A DNA stretch of 64,000 bases, from assembly GCA_015847255.1 (NCBI GenBank), contig JADLZK010008404.1, positions 1-64,000 of the forward strand, in the 5' to 3' direction. The notes under the pieces are model-generated. The model was given only the letters and a program-made list of their open reading frames with translations, had not been told where the DNA came from and did not search any database. Positions 45,069-56,080 of the stretch are shown here, piece by piece. The DNA is from Hyparrhenia diplandra. Its lineage: Eukaryota > Streptophyta > Magnoliopsida > Poales > Poaceae. The position numbers and the translations under genes are program-made. Position 1 is the stretch's first letter; every line of letters begins with the position of its first letter.

Positions 45069-46229
45069 TTCCTCCCTCCCTTGCGATTGGGCATGTCCCC
45101 ATGCCGGAGCTCTTGGAAACTTCTGGATCACAGCTTCAGCATCTTCCCAAGTAGCCAGATCGTCGGACATGTTGGACCACTTGATGAGAAACTGCTTGAC
45201 CGCATGAGGACCATGTTGGTGGAGCCGTTGCTGTAACACCTTCTCTGGGACCTGCAGCATATCGTCAGGATCGGGCAGCATACCTGAGGCGGGTGGGCAG
45301 CCAGGAGGGGCAGGTTTCAGCAACGAAACATGAAACACAGGGTGCAGTGAGGAAGACGGCGGCAGATGGAGCTTGTAAGCCACTGAACCGATCTTGGACA
45401 GAATCTTGTAAGGGCCAAAGAACTTGAAGGCCAGCTTCTTGCAAGAACGAGGGGCCAGGGAGGACTGAACATACGGCTGAAGACGAAGGAAGACCCACTC
45501 ACCAACCTCAAATGAGCGTTCGGACCTGTTCTTGTCAGCCTGAGATTTGATACGTTGTTGGGCTCGCAACAGGTGCTGGCGAACAGCGTCCAGCATGGTC
45601 CGTCTTTCCTCCAGAGTGGTCTCCACATCGGGCACCGAAGCAACAGAAGAAGCAGAGAGTCCAAAATGGCGAGGAGGGTGCCCGTATAGTACCTCGAATG
45701 GGGAGCGCCCAAGGGAAGAATGGCAACTCGTGTTGTACCAATACTCTGCTAGTGAGAGCCACTTCAACCAGCGGCGAGGATTTGAGTGAACAAAGCAGCG
45801 GAGGTATGTTTCAACACACTGATTCACCCTTTCTGTCTGCCCGTCGGTCTCGGGATGATACGGCGTGCTCATGGCAAGATCAACACCTGAAAGCTTGAAC
45901 AATTCCTGCCAAAGTTCTTTGGAGAACACGGGATCCCCTGTCGAAACAATCTTGGCGGGCATACCATGGAGCTTGAAGACGCTGTCCAAGAATGACCGAG
46001 CAAATGATCTTTGCTGAGCGGGGGTGCGCAAGGGTATAAAGTGAGCAAACTTGCTGAGGGTGTCGACCACGACCATGATACAATTTGCCGAGCCAGACTG
46101 TGGCAGACCCCCAATGAAGTCCATCGTGATAACTTGCCATGTCTCGGTGGGAACCGGAAGCGGGCTAAGAAGACCGGGGATGCCGCGCGATCGGCTTTGC
46201 ACGGGCACACACAGAACAACGAGAGACAA
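44961..46229 (-). CDS. Chromovirus integrase with C-terminal chromodomain
   Basis: A 422-codon open frame. The integrase core has ITMDFIGGLPQ (first catalytic Asp) and HPETDGQTERVNQ (catalytic Glu). Where the second catalytic Asp belongs the sequence reads VSTGDPVF, with Thr in its place. Then come the GPY-like region (EVGEWVFLRLQPY, FKFFGPYKILSKIGSVAYKL, LHPVFHVSLLKP) and a chromodomain (AVKQFLIKWSNMSDDLATWE, about 45,210-45,150), which in such elements can direct insertion to chromatin marks. The reading frame runs into the 3' LTR before stopping. The missing Asp predicts loss of strand-transfer activity. Confidence 0.88.
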   Translation of the reverse strand: MSLVVLCVPVQSRSRGIPGLLSPLPVPTETWQVITMDFIGGLPQSGSANCIMVVVDTLSKFAHFIPLRTPAQQRSFARSFLDSVFKLHGMPAKIVSTGDPVFSKELWQELFKLSGVDLAMSTPYHPETDGQTERVNQCVETYLRCFVHSNPRRWLKWLSLAEYWYNTSCHSSLGRSPFEVLYGHPPRHFGLSASSVASVPDVETTLEERRTMLDAVRQHLLRAQQRIKSQADKNRSERSFEVGEWVFLRLQPYVQSSLAPRSCKKLAFKFFGPYKILSKIGSVAYKLHLPPSSSLHPVFHVSLLKPAPPGCPPASGMLPDPDDMLQVPEKVLQQRLHQHGPHAVKQFLIKWSNMSDDLATWEDAEAVIQKFPRAPAWGHAQSQGREECQHFPFRGAFSKASHQAKAQANQECKSFWASVGRN

Positions 46230-46409
46230 AGTCGCGGACAGACAGCTTCATTCCTCGCCAAGCAAAGAGCTTCTTCATGCGGCTGTAGGTAACCGGGAAT
46301 CCGGAGTGGCCTCCGAAGGCACTATCATGCATCGCGATCATGAGGCGACCAGTAAGAGGGGTTGACGCCAATCCAAATCCTGCCGTCGAGACGAATGATG
46401 CCACTCAAC

Positions 46410-47890
46410 AATGAGAAAGGAGGACGGGCGTGGGGATCAAGCGCAAGTTCACGCAATAGCTGCTGAGAGTAAGGATCGTGATGATAGCCTGACTGGACCC
46501 TCGCCAACCAAAGGCGGGCTGCGGCTGAAATTGCACAGAATGGCGGATGGAGCTGGATGTCTGGAAAGGGCATCAGCTGCAGCATTGGATGAGCCCGGTT
46601 TGTATACAATGCGGAATTGCAGACCAGCAAGCTTGTAATGCATTTTGATTTGCCATGGAGTGTTCAACCTGCGGTCAGACAAATGTGTCAAGGTGCGGTG
46701 GTCAGTAAAGATTGTGAACTCGGCATGCTGTAAATAAGATCTCCACTGCTCAACGGCAACCAAAATGGCCAAGTACTCTTTGTCGTAGGTGGACAACGCC
46801 ATGCAGTGCGGGGCCAAAGCGCCCGGCTCACAAAGGCCAAGGGGTGCCCATCCCTGTAACAAAGACCGCCCCAACCCCCTCGTGTCGCAAGCATCGGTTT
46901 GGAGTTGGAAGGGCTTGGTAAAGTCGGCAAGGCGAGCAATCGGCGGCGAAACGCAGTGCCGACTTCAGAGCTTCAAAGGCGTCAGTATGAACACTTGTCC
47001 AAGAGAACAGGACCCCCTTTTTCAGCAAGTCAGAAAGGGGGCGTGCCAATAAAGGCGGAAGTTCTTGGCGAATTTCCTGTAGTAGCCCACCGGACCAGAA
47101 AACTCCGAAGCTCCTTGACATCTTGTGGCACAGGCCAAGGCGCCTTGTCATGCGGATCTTCGACGGGTCGGGCCAGCAACCCGGAGCACTGCTCACTATA
47201 TGTCCCGGATACGAAATGGATTGCCAAGAACCGACACTTGCTAAACTTGACCTTCCATTGGTCGTGACCAAAAGATCGAACACGGCGAATGTGCTCAATA
47301 TGTTCGAGTAGGTAAGGTGCGTATATCAAGATATCGTCGAAGAATACCAAAGCAAACTTCCTGAGAGCAGGGTGTAGCGTGGAGTTCATGGCGCCTTGAA
47401 ACGTGTTGGGTGCACCCGTCAGACCAAACGACATGACGTTGTACTCAAATTGGCCCCAATGAGTTTGGAACGCCGTTTTGTACTCCTCTCCGGGGGCTAG
47501 ACGTATCGATTGAAACACGCTCGGAGATCCAATGTAGAGAACCAAGCGGCCTGGGATAGTTCATCCAGCAATTCGTCAACCACCGGGATTGGAAATTTTG
47601 TCTTGACAAGAAGGGAGTTCAAAGCATCCTGTAGTCCACACAAAAACGCCACTCCCGTCCTTCTTCTTAACCGATAAAGCGGGTGAGGAAAAGGAACTGT
47701 TGCTTGGCGGATCGGACCCGAAGCGAGCATGTCGGACACCTGTTTCTCAATTTCAGATTTGAGCGCAGGCTTATAGCGATCTTGAACTGCCACGAGGGGA
47801 TGCACCAGGAACCAAGGGTATCTGATGGTCACACTGACGCCGTGGGGGTAGTTCTGTGGGCTCCTTGAACAGATCAGCATAATCATTCAG
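46410..47890 (-). pseudogene. Chromovirus reverse transcriptase and RNase H, frame-broken
   Basis: The RT fingers/palm start lies near 47,800-47,600. The region with SIRLAPGEEYKTAFQTHWG, YNVMSFGLTGAPNTFQG and the catalytic FFDDILIYA spans about 47,300-47,515. RNase H has STYDKEYLAILVAVEQW and FTDHRTL (about 46,680-46,800), followed by IVYKPGSSNAAADALSRHP. At least three frame changes (near 47,530, 47,100 and 46,900) separate otherwise well preserved blocks. Confidence 0.85.
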
Positions 47891-47917
47891 TAGGTCTTTG
47901 TACTTACGGGTCTTGGA

Positions 47918-48600
47918 TCAACCTAAAGCGGGCTCTGGCATAGCAATATGCAACAGGTTCAAACCTTTGCGGAAAGGATGATCATCAGGAAGCATCCCAC
48001 GAAGTACGGCGAATTCACGGCCGTAAGGAATCTGCAGCCACTTGTCAACCCAGTCGACCTGCATTGGAGAGAAGGACTGGAGCCAATCCATTCCCAAGAT
48101 CATATCATACGATCCAAGATCAAGCACTCGCAAGTTGGAACGGAAGCTATATCCCCTGAACTGTCCATTCAACAGAAGGTAACTCTGAATCACAAGATAG
48201 GACTGCGCCACCAGCCACCTGAACTGAGACTGGAGCTAGCAATGGTTGTACACCAGACAGACGAGCAGCCACAGAAGAACTGATAAAAGAGTGGGTACTA
48301 CCTGAGTCAAGTAAGACACATCTTGTATTGCCACGAATGGTGCCTCGAACTGCAGAGTCTTGGGAGCATAAGACCTGGTAGCAGCTGAATCAGAAAGAGC
48401 CATAAACACGACCTTCGACTGGTGCTTCTTGTTCAGGCTCCTCTGTCGCCTCAGTTTCTTCAGACTCCTCAAACCGATCAGAACAAAGAGCCCATATCTC
48501 CTGAATGGCGTGCGCTGCAGAACCGTGGGGCACCGATGTCCCGGAACCCACTTGTCACCGCATCTGATGCAAAGGCCGGCGTGCACGGCGATAGTCGGCG
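47918..48600 (-). pseudogene. Chromovirus zinc knuckle and protease region, frame-broken
   Basis: A zinc knuckle GLCIRCGDKWVPGHRCP (C-X2-C-X4-H-X4-C type) is at about 48,530-48,580. The retropepsin part ends with VLDLGSYDMILGMDWLQSF (about 48,070-48,130), a hallmark of plant Gypsy proteases. Frame changes lie between them. Confidence 0.8.
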
Positions 48601-48721
48601 CAGAGATGCCAGCCTGTCGTCAGCGATGCAGTGCGGGGTGCGCCCACGTCGATCGTCGGAACCCCGAGCCATTCCTGAAGATTCAGCCACCGCTGCTCGA
48701 GGGGAGGAGGTGGCATTGGAA

Positions 48722-51700
48722 GGGTGTAACACCCCTGGTGTTACAGGCTTGCTTAGCACTAACATTAAGGCTTAAAAGAATTAGCGAAATGAGTTTCACA
48801 GGTTCCAAAAATTCTTGACACTTGCAAATGATAAACAAACCTTGCGTGACTCGCTGTTGTGTTTGGAGTAATAAACAAATATCTAAGTTAATTTACTCGG
48901 TGTGTAAAGTTACAAGTTTCTATAAAAGAATAAAAGCAACTAGTGTTAACCTTTGGCGTTAAAAACAATCGAATAGTTAAACATGGGCATATATATATAT
49001 ATATGTATGTAGAAATTTTTGGATATACATATATGTGTGTGACTCACGCTAACACTTTAGCTAGCTAACAATTTCTATATGTATGTATATTCGTGCCTTG
49101 CTAGCTAATACGTGGTGGTAGTGTTTAATCGTTGTTTTCCTTGCCTTCAATGTCGTGCATGCATGCACTTGGCCGGTGGTGCTTCTGGCCATGACCGTCG
49201 TCGTTTAGCTGCCATGCACCCTGCCCAGCGTCGTCACTTCACTTTGAATGCCTCTGCTCCTAGCACTGTGGCACGTTGTTGCTGGCGGCCGTGCTTCCGC
49301 GCTCGCCGTCGTTAGCCATTCACCTTGTCCTGCTCGTCGTCCTTTGCTTCTGGCATGCAGCCCTGGACGTCGTGGCTTGAGTGCCTAGCCACTCAGACTG
49401 CCTCTGGCCCTAGCACGATTGGCCGATCCTAGCCTGCCCTTGCCTCATCCTAGCCGCTCAGCGTTGCGGCCGACTCGGACGCTGCTGCTGCCATCGCCTC
49501 GCCGTCGCGTCCGTCTACACCTTGTCTCTGCAGGAACTTGCCATTAACGCACGCACGTGGCTGTGTACACACCGGACCTCCCCCACATAAGGCCACCGCC
49601 AACCTTAATGGCGTTGCAGACGCGCGTTGCCCTGGCCTGGGCCGACGTCATTAATCTCCTCAGGGCAGCCACAATGTGTGTAAAAAGGTGGTACTAAGCA
49701 TTAAATGATGCTACAGAAATAGACAACAAACATTGTGGCCTAGAGTCATAGCTAATGCCGGCCAACAAAAGACCACAGGCTTATGGTGCAGCCATAAGCA
49801 AATAAAATATATTACTTTTGTACTGTGATGCTATTGTTCAGGCGGATGAGAGGTGGATGGCCTGTACCTCACGGTGGTAGGAGATTGGAGTTGGAATATT
49901 TTTTAAGTGAAGCGGGACCCACCTTATGCTCAAAAAGACCCTAAACATTGTGCGCTTATGTTTTAGTTGTTGCTCAGTACTGGTAGGTCCTACACTTATG
50001 GCTATGGCCGCACACACATTGCGCTTGCCCTCAGGGAAAGATCACATCGAGCTGTACGTTCGTCGTGTTCTCCTTCTCGCCGATAGTGCGCTCCAGTCAT
50101 CTGTTTCCATCTCACTTTGAATCACACCAGGCCGGGCTAGCTTGGAGTCTTCCTGTCGTCCGTTCTCCTCAGGCAGTAACCAGCTTGCCATAAAGACCTC
50201 GACTCCGAAGCCTCATCCTCCAACCCCTCATACCAAAGAGTAGCCATGGCTGTTGCCTAGCTAGTCAGCTAAACCACCTCAAGCCTCAGTCGTTCGTTGC
50301 CGCCGGCCGGAGCCGAGCTGACGCCGTCGTGCCTGCTGCCGAGCGCCACCGTCCCATGCGCTTGCGCGTGGCCAGCTCTGCCCAGACTGCTCCGAGTCTC
50401 CGACTCAACGTCGAACCACGGTAAGCTGACGTTGCTTGATCACCGTGCGTATCACCGTGCGTTAGGCTAGCTATTAGCTGCTTTAGCTCGCTGTGACGCC
50501 GCGGCCGTCGTGCATGGTGTCCGTAGGCTGCTCTTTGCTTCGTACGCGAGTAGGCGGAGCTCACGAAGTGGCTTGTTAGCTTCTCCTTCTAAAAGTCATC
50601 AAATATGCTTTGGTTAGTAAAATTTATGTAAATTTGAAATGAAGTCTAAAAACCATGGAAGCACTTTTGTTCGGTTCCTAAGTTAATGATCTATCTGTTA
50701 ATGTATTTATCTCACATAGTTCTGTAATTTTTGTATAGCTCGTGAACAATTAATTTATTAGAGCAACTAACGTACCCTAGCTTGAGTATGTATAAAACAA
50801 AGTAAGGAAACGTGTTAGGTTTTAAATAACTAAAACGCTTGTTGGAGAATCACGTTTATTTGCTATGTTGCTGCCAAGCCTGGTACGTTAGCCGGAAGAG
50901 CTAGTTCGTTAGCCTGAGAGACGAGACGTGTTCATATCTTCAGAGTTACAATTACCGTTGTATTTATGTCTCTACGTTGCATCCGCGTATACCGTAATAG
51001 GAACGACGATGGATCATGGAGTCATCTGGAAGTTGCCGAAAGATGGTTCGACGCTGATCGTGTCACTTCGATGGAATGCTGACTTTTGATAAAATCTTAC
51101 CCAGGCAAGCCCCGGTTCATAACCCCTATTATTCTGCACTTTATAAAATATGTTTGTGCATTTACGTTTTAAGGAGTTGAATGGAAATCTACTTGCATAT
51201 ACATCTTATCCTATGAGTCCTACTAGCATGACAGGTTCGTGTAGAATGCTATGCTATAGGTCTTCGGTAGAAGACGAGTGATTTCCTGTCACTCGCGAGA
51301 GATAGGAAATATTTATTATGATGCTATCAATGGATTACATGTGGATAATAATTTGGAGACCGGGCGGGACCGTACTTGGATTTGGATTGGACTTGGTTGA
51401 GCAATCTAAGCGAGGCTTTGATTGTGCTTGTCCTTTTTGTGTCGATTGAGGACCGTCCGTTCTTTGTGGATGGTGGTCAAGTCACAGATTTTATTATCCC
51501 GAGCACATACTTGCTTATGGGAGCGGGAAGACCTGTTACACTCTTGTCGTGGGTTTTGGCTCTTTCGGGGCCGACTGATGGGAGGCGGAGATGGTGGAGG
51601 TCCTTGCACTACAATGAGGTCGCGGACCTCATGTGTGGGAGCTTGGAGTCCAAGTTTGGACGGGGACCCGGAGCCCACGGCAGGGGTGGAATGGGTTAGT

Positions 51701-52435
51701 CTCGGCTTGTGCAGTTTTGTAGCGCAAACGAGGCGTGTGTTTTTCGGGGTACCCAGCTGGGGACATTGATTCGCGAATCGCCGCCGTGTCGGTACGACTT
51801 GACTGGTATCTGGCATCGTAGTAAGAAGTGGAAATATGGAAGATGGAATTAAAATTATTGTTCTGATGGCTCAACTCTTGCTTGAAAGTAGCAAAGGTGC
51901 TTACCTAGAATGGTTAGGTAATTGAACTAATCATGACTGCTTATAAAATAAATATAAGGATGCACATTTAGTAATGCTTCTTACAGCTACAATAAACCAC
52001 AAGCCAAATAGCCTTGCATATCCTTGGAGTCTTTTATTTCCTCCTGACGGGTAAGTCTTGCGGAGTACAATTGAGTACTCAGGGTTTGTTCTACCCTGTT
52101 GCAGGTAACAGGTGCTGATGAGCTGACTTTGTGTGTGGAAATCTCCTGGTGGGCTCAGCGAGAATTTCCTTCGCGTTGCGGACTTAGAGTTTATTTAAAA
52201 AGTCTCACCAAAAATGTTTTTCAAAGAACTTTTGTACCTTGTCATTGAAATAAATTTTATTTCCGCTGAAAACTCCGATGTATTAAAGTGATGTATGAAA
52301 TGGTTAATAATGATGTAAGCTTTACTCTCTCATTTATGATCCTGATGGAAAAATGTGGATCTTCGAGTTCTCCCTCTGGGTGTGCTCGACGGAACTGTAT
52401 GATTTACTGTGCTCACTTGGGTATTTAGTGTCTAA
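48722..52435. mobile_element. 3.7-kb noncoding insertion inside the chromovirus gag
   Basis: Bounded by TGGAA(G) at 48,717-48,722 and 52,436-52,441; removing it and one copy restores contiguous chromovirus gag. It begins GGGTGTAACACCCCTGGTG, in which TGTAACACC and GGTGTTACA form a hairpin. It contains a MITE (49,662-50,033) but no transposase, RT or long ORF. TGTAACACCCC also begins the repeat at 61,514, so they may share a family type. Possibilities are a very long solo LTR or a LARD-like noncoding element. The right end (GTGTCTAA) is not a standard CA terminus, so class is unresolved. Confidence 0.6.
49662..50033. mobile_element. MITE within the 3.7-kb insertion
   Basis: The left terminus GGGCAGCCACAATGTGTG mirrors the right terminus, which reads CACACACATTGCGCTTGCCC. 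CTCA flanks both sides. It has no coding capacity and is nested three deep: MITE in insertion in chromovirus. Confidence 0.7.
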
Positions 52436-54009
52436 TGGAAGACAAATACTCCTGGGAGCGCATTAAGTCAGGCGGTTCTGCCACAAAGGGTGCCCTTGAT
52501 GTGAGCAGAACGAGCCAATAGGGACCCTTCCGATCGCTTGAACTCCCGTGGCCCGTGATCGGCCGCCTCTTCCCTGCAACAACGCAAGCTTGCGAGCAAA
52601 GTATCGAGGTCTTGTGGCGACGAAACCATAACAACAAATAGCGAATATTAGGGCGTAAACCATCGATAAAGCGTTGGGTATGAACAAGGGTGTCTGGGTA
52701 AGGCTGGTATGGAGATAGTTGCTCGATGAGCGCTGTGTAGCGATCGACATAGTCAGTGACGGTTGTGGTCATCTTGATGTGGAATTGTTGGCGAAGTAAG
52801 AGCTCGTGTTGATCACGGCTGAATCACTCGTGCACGAGTGCCGTGAATGCCTCCCAAGGAATACCGTGAAGTTTGTGCTCTACTGACTGAAGCCAGCGAG
52901 CAGCGGCATGGACGAAGTGGTGCGTGGACACGGTAATCCACATGGATGGGTGAACATGATACATTCCGAAATAATTAGAGGCTCGAGTCATCCATAACTT
53001 GGGGTTGTCACCGTCAAACTGTGGGAATTGGAGCTTAGGGAGATGTCCCATGTTGCCGGATGGGCTGTGGGGAAAATTTGAGGGGAATTGGGTGTATGGG
53101 TCGGGGTTGGCAAAAGGGTAAGCGGGTGGTGGGTATGGCTGTGACGGTGAAGAGAATTGGGGGTAATTGGGAACCTGGGGGAGGATACGGTGGAGGGTGG
53201 GGTTGGGTGGATTGGAGCGGCGGAAACGGTGGAGGGTTGGGGTGGGGATTTGGGTATGGTGGGAACGGTGGAGGAGGGGATTTGGAGGAGCAGCGCAGAT
53301 GGTTCGCCATAGGGAGGAGGGAAGTGGAACTCGAGCGTACCATTTGGCGGGCGCGGGGCTGTGGCCGTGAACGGACCAAGCCCCGAGTCCCGTGTAGTCG
53401 TGGCTTCGCGGTGCCCGTAGGGCCGGTCGATCGGTGCTTCCGGCAGTACGCGTTGTCGGGCGACCAACTCGTGAGACTCGGAGGCGGATTGGCCCCGGCC
53501 GGAGGGAGTCGCGCGGGCGAGGCGTTCCATCTCCGCGCCGCGGTGGCGGGGAGTGTCGACGAAGGGGCGCCACGCCGATCGCCGCCGCCGTGGATGTCTC
53601 GCATCTCGACGCGCCGTCCCGCTGGTCCTGGACGCCGGTGTAGCGGATCCGTTCCAGCCGGGCGACGCTCGGCCGCTGAGGTCGGAGACGCCGCGTCAGT
53701 GCCCTCCCCAATTGTCGGCGACGACCGCGCCGGGTGTACTGGGCGTGGGCGAACTGCTCCAGCACGTCGATGCGGCCTTCGACGGAGCTGAATCGGGAGT
53801 CGCTGTCGGTAGCCGCGGAGGTGATGCGGAGGTCCTGCGCTCCGGCCGACGACTCGAAGTCGCCGCGCAGATCCTCGGATCTCGCCGGATGAGAGCGTCG
53901 AAACGGGAAGAGACGACCGGATCCATCAATCCGCGAGCTCGCTGCAGCCGAAAGTGAAGTGGTGGTGGTTGGGTTCTAGCACGGAAGGACCGCATGCAGC
54001 CGATACCGG
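52436..54009 (-). pseudogene. Chromovirus gag, N-terminal and capsid part
   Basis: On the minus strand, 53,765-52,824 reads through a Pro/Ser-rich N-terminal region to LPKLQFPQFDGDNPKLWMTR and VSTHHFVHAAARWLQSVEHK, the start of the retrotransposon gag domain. It continues in another frame at 52,772-52,650 with VTDYVDRYTALIEQLSPYQP and RFIDGLRPNIRYLLL. A stop/frame change lies near 52,800. It is separated from its zinc knuckle and pol by the 3.7-kb insertion, so no full Gag can be made. Confidence 0.8.
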
Positions 54010-54389
54010 TGTCGAGGGGTGGCTATGGAGGTCACGGCGGCGAGCCGGACCGGTGGAGATACGAGGTGGGATGAACACGACGGCGGCGGCGTGCCGGAAG
54101 GCAACGACGGCGGCGGCGTGCCGGAAGGCAACGACGCCCAACTACTTCTACTTCTATTGCAAGAAAGGAAATTACAAGTAGAATGTTATGACTTGCCCTC
54201 TTCCTCTCCTCTCTGGCTATCTATACTCACTCACTAACGGGCCGGTTCTCTCCACTCATCTCAGTTACATTCGTGTTACAATCAATTGCGGCCCACTGAG
54301 GCCCAGAAACTCTTACACTCCTGGTTCGCTTGCGCCTTGGCCTGATGGCTGGCTTTGCTGAATGCTCCACGGAAGGGGAAGTGCTGACA
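54010..54389 (-). repeat. 5' LTR of the chromovirus
   Basis: 380 bp. It differs from the left LTR mainly by an in-place tandem duplication of about 28 bp (unit GGCGGCGTGCCGGAAGGCAA, about 54,082-54,137). Confidence 0.9.
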
Positions 54390-55350
54390 TGGCCGGCCGG
54401 GGCCGGGGCGAGGGATTGACGGGACGAACGCCGAGCAGCGAGGAAGGTTTACTTATCTACGCAACGTATCTGTCACTGTCAAGAAGAAGCCATGATCCTG
54501 TTCTCCACCTCATTTCAAATAATAACGAGTGAAAAAACATCTTCGTATTTTTCTAAAGGTATGTTTGGAACGAAGTAATAGAAAACGAAAGGAAAAAAAC
54601 GCAGGAATATGAGGGATGTGTAGTGGTAAAACATAGGATAGGAAAAATGCAGGAAATGGAAAGTAGAGGTGTTTGGAACACAGGAAATGGAAACACATGA
54701 AAATATTAGTTGTACATTTTATCTTTGATTTTTTTATAAGTTCCATGACTACTTTGTCTGCTGGTCCATGGACTTATCTACGCATACGACGTTTATACAG
54801 GTAGAGCAAAAATAAAATAAATCTGGCACAGCGGCTCAGCCTCCTCGTCCTTATCCTTTCGTTAAAACAGATCGAGCACAGGCTGCATAGCCGCTGCCAT
54901 GGCGAACGCGGCCAAGTCTGGCGAGGCGGAGGGATGGAGCGGCGTAGCATGGTGCTGGCTGCGCAGCGATGCGGCCCGGAGGATACGAGCGGCGCGGCAA
55001 AGCGTATGGGCGGGAGCGGTGTGCACAGGCATGGTGCCGGCAAGTCGGCGAGGCCTGGAGCTGCAGCGAGCCGGCGGAGCAGACGGGCATGGTGCCGGTA
55101 ATCACCACCACTCCGCACCGCGCACGCGCTCTCTCTCTCAGTCTCTCTCTTGCGCGGGCGAGCGCCTCGGGCTTCCACGAAAACATTGGGCAGGAGTGGA
55201 TGTAAAAATTCCTGCGTTTTGTTAAGCAAAGAAAACCTTTCCAAAGGAACGGCAGGCTCCAATCCTTTGTTCCAAACACTACGTGACGTCAGCAAACTAC
55301 AGGATTGGCAATCCTTTGAAAATCCTTTGAAAAACCTCCAATCCAAACAT
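54390..55350. other. Displaced UGT upstream region followed by a DNA-transposon-like unit
   Basis: After the right TGGCC the sequence should be the original upstream flank of the UGT. From about 54,560 (TATGTTTGGAACGA) to about 55,345 (TCCAAACATGCCCTA) the ends look like loosely matching inverted termini of a hAT- or Harbinger-type non-autonomous element. Its GC-rich middle (about 54,840-55,170) could be captured gene sequence; no domain is recognised. Confidence 0.4.
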
Positions 55351-55489
55351 GCCCTAAATAATTTATTATAAAAGTATATTGCACAATAGTACACTGATGT
55401 TATTACAATCATAAATATTCATATTTTTATTATATGCATATAATTGGTCAAAATTATAATATTTAACTTCCCAATAAGCGATATGTACA

Positions 55490-55745
55490 CCTATTTGGAT
55501 CTCATAAACTAGTGATGAGCCAACTAGTCAAATCATCACTAGTCCTCATAGTTGGGTTTTATAGACTAGTAAAACTAGTAAAATCATCACCGGTCCTCAT
55601 AGTTGGGTTTTATAGACTAGTAAAATAGCAACTACTTGAGCCTTGGATTAGTTGTTAGTTCATTCACTAGTTCACTTGTTTAGATCCTCATGAGCTAAAC
55701 ACTAGTCAACTAGTTGTTACTTCATGGGATCCAAACATGCCCTAA
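55490..55745. mobile_element. MITE with internal direct repeats
   Basis: The left end ACCTATTTGGATCTCATAAA mirrors the right end, which reads TTCATGGGATCCAAACATGC. Inside, CCTCATAGTTGGGTTTTATA followed by GACTAGTAAAA occurs twice (about 55,544 and 55,594), with many CTAGT repeats. Confidence 0.65.
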
Positions 55746-55767
55746 ATTAAGAAGACTAGCAAATTAT

Positions 55768-55960
55768 ATACTCTCTCGGTCTAGAAAAGAATGGAAACAT
55801 AGCACGAAAAGAATGGAAAGATAGCACCGTATATTTTTATGAAATGTATTTATATAATATATTTATTTGACGTCATAAACATTAGTACATGTGGTTAAAC
55901 TTTGAGCACTTCAACATGAATGCACCTAGAATTCTTTTCTTTTCTGGACAGATGTAGTAC
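55768..55960. mobile_element. Stowaway-like MITE
   Basis: The left end CTCTCTCGGTCTAGAAAAGA inversely matches the right ATTCTTTTCTTTTCTGGACAG. It is AT-rich without coding capacity. Ends resembling CTCCCTCCGTCC and AT-rich interiors are typical of Tc1/mariner Stowaway MITEs in grasses. Confidence 0.6.
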
Positions 55961-56080
55961 AATCTTTTTGGATTGAAATATAATCAATACTCAAACCATC
56001 CAAAATCGAGTGTGATTTTAGGGGTCTGTTTGGTAGAGCTCCTGTTGAAATTGATTCTCGACCGAAAAACCTTTCTATAA

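Larger units (their letters stand above)
44717..54389 (-). mobile_element. Ty3/Gypsy chromovirus, minus strand, interrupted by a 3.7-kb insertion
   Basis: LTRs 44,717-45,068 and 54,010-54,389 with TGTC...GACA ends and TGGCC duplication. On the minus strand: 5' LTR (right), a primer-binding candidate CCGGTATCGGC directly after it, gag (about 53,950-52,440), the insertion (52,435-48,722), then zinc knuckle, protease, RT, RNase H, integrase with a C-terminal chromodomain, purine tract AAGGGAGGGAGGAA and 3' LTR (left). A chromodomain after a Gypsy integrase defines chromoviruses. Without the insertion it is about 6.0 kb, normal for the group. Outside a 28-bp duplication in the right copy the LTRs are almost identical, so insertion was recent. 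Confidence 0.93.

Noticed and set aside
48722..52435. Calling the 3.7-kb insertion a Helitron
   Set aside because: Helitrons insert without target duplication between A and T and end in CTRR with a nearby hairpin; here a 5-6 bp duplication is present and the right end does not fit.
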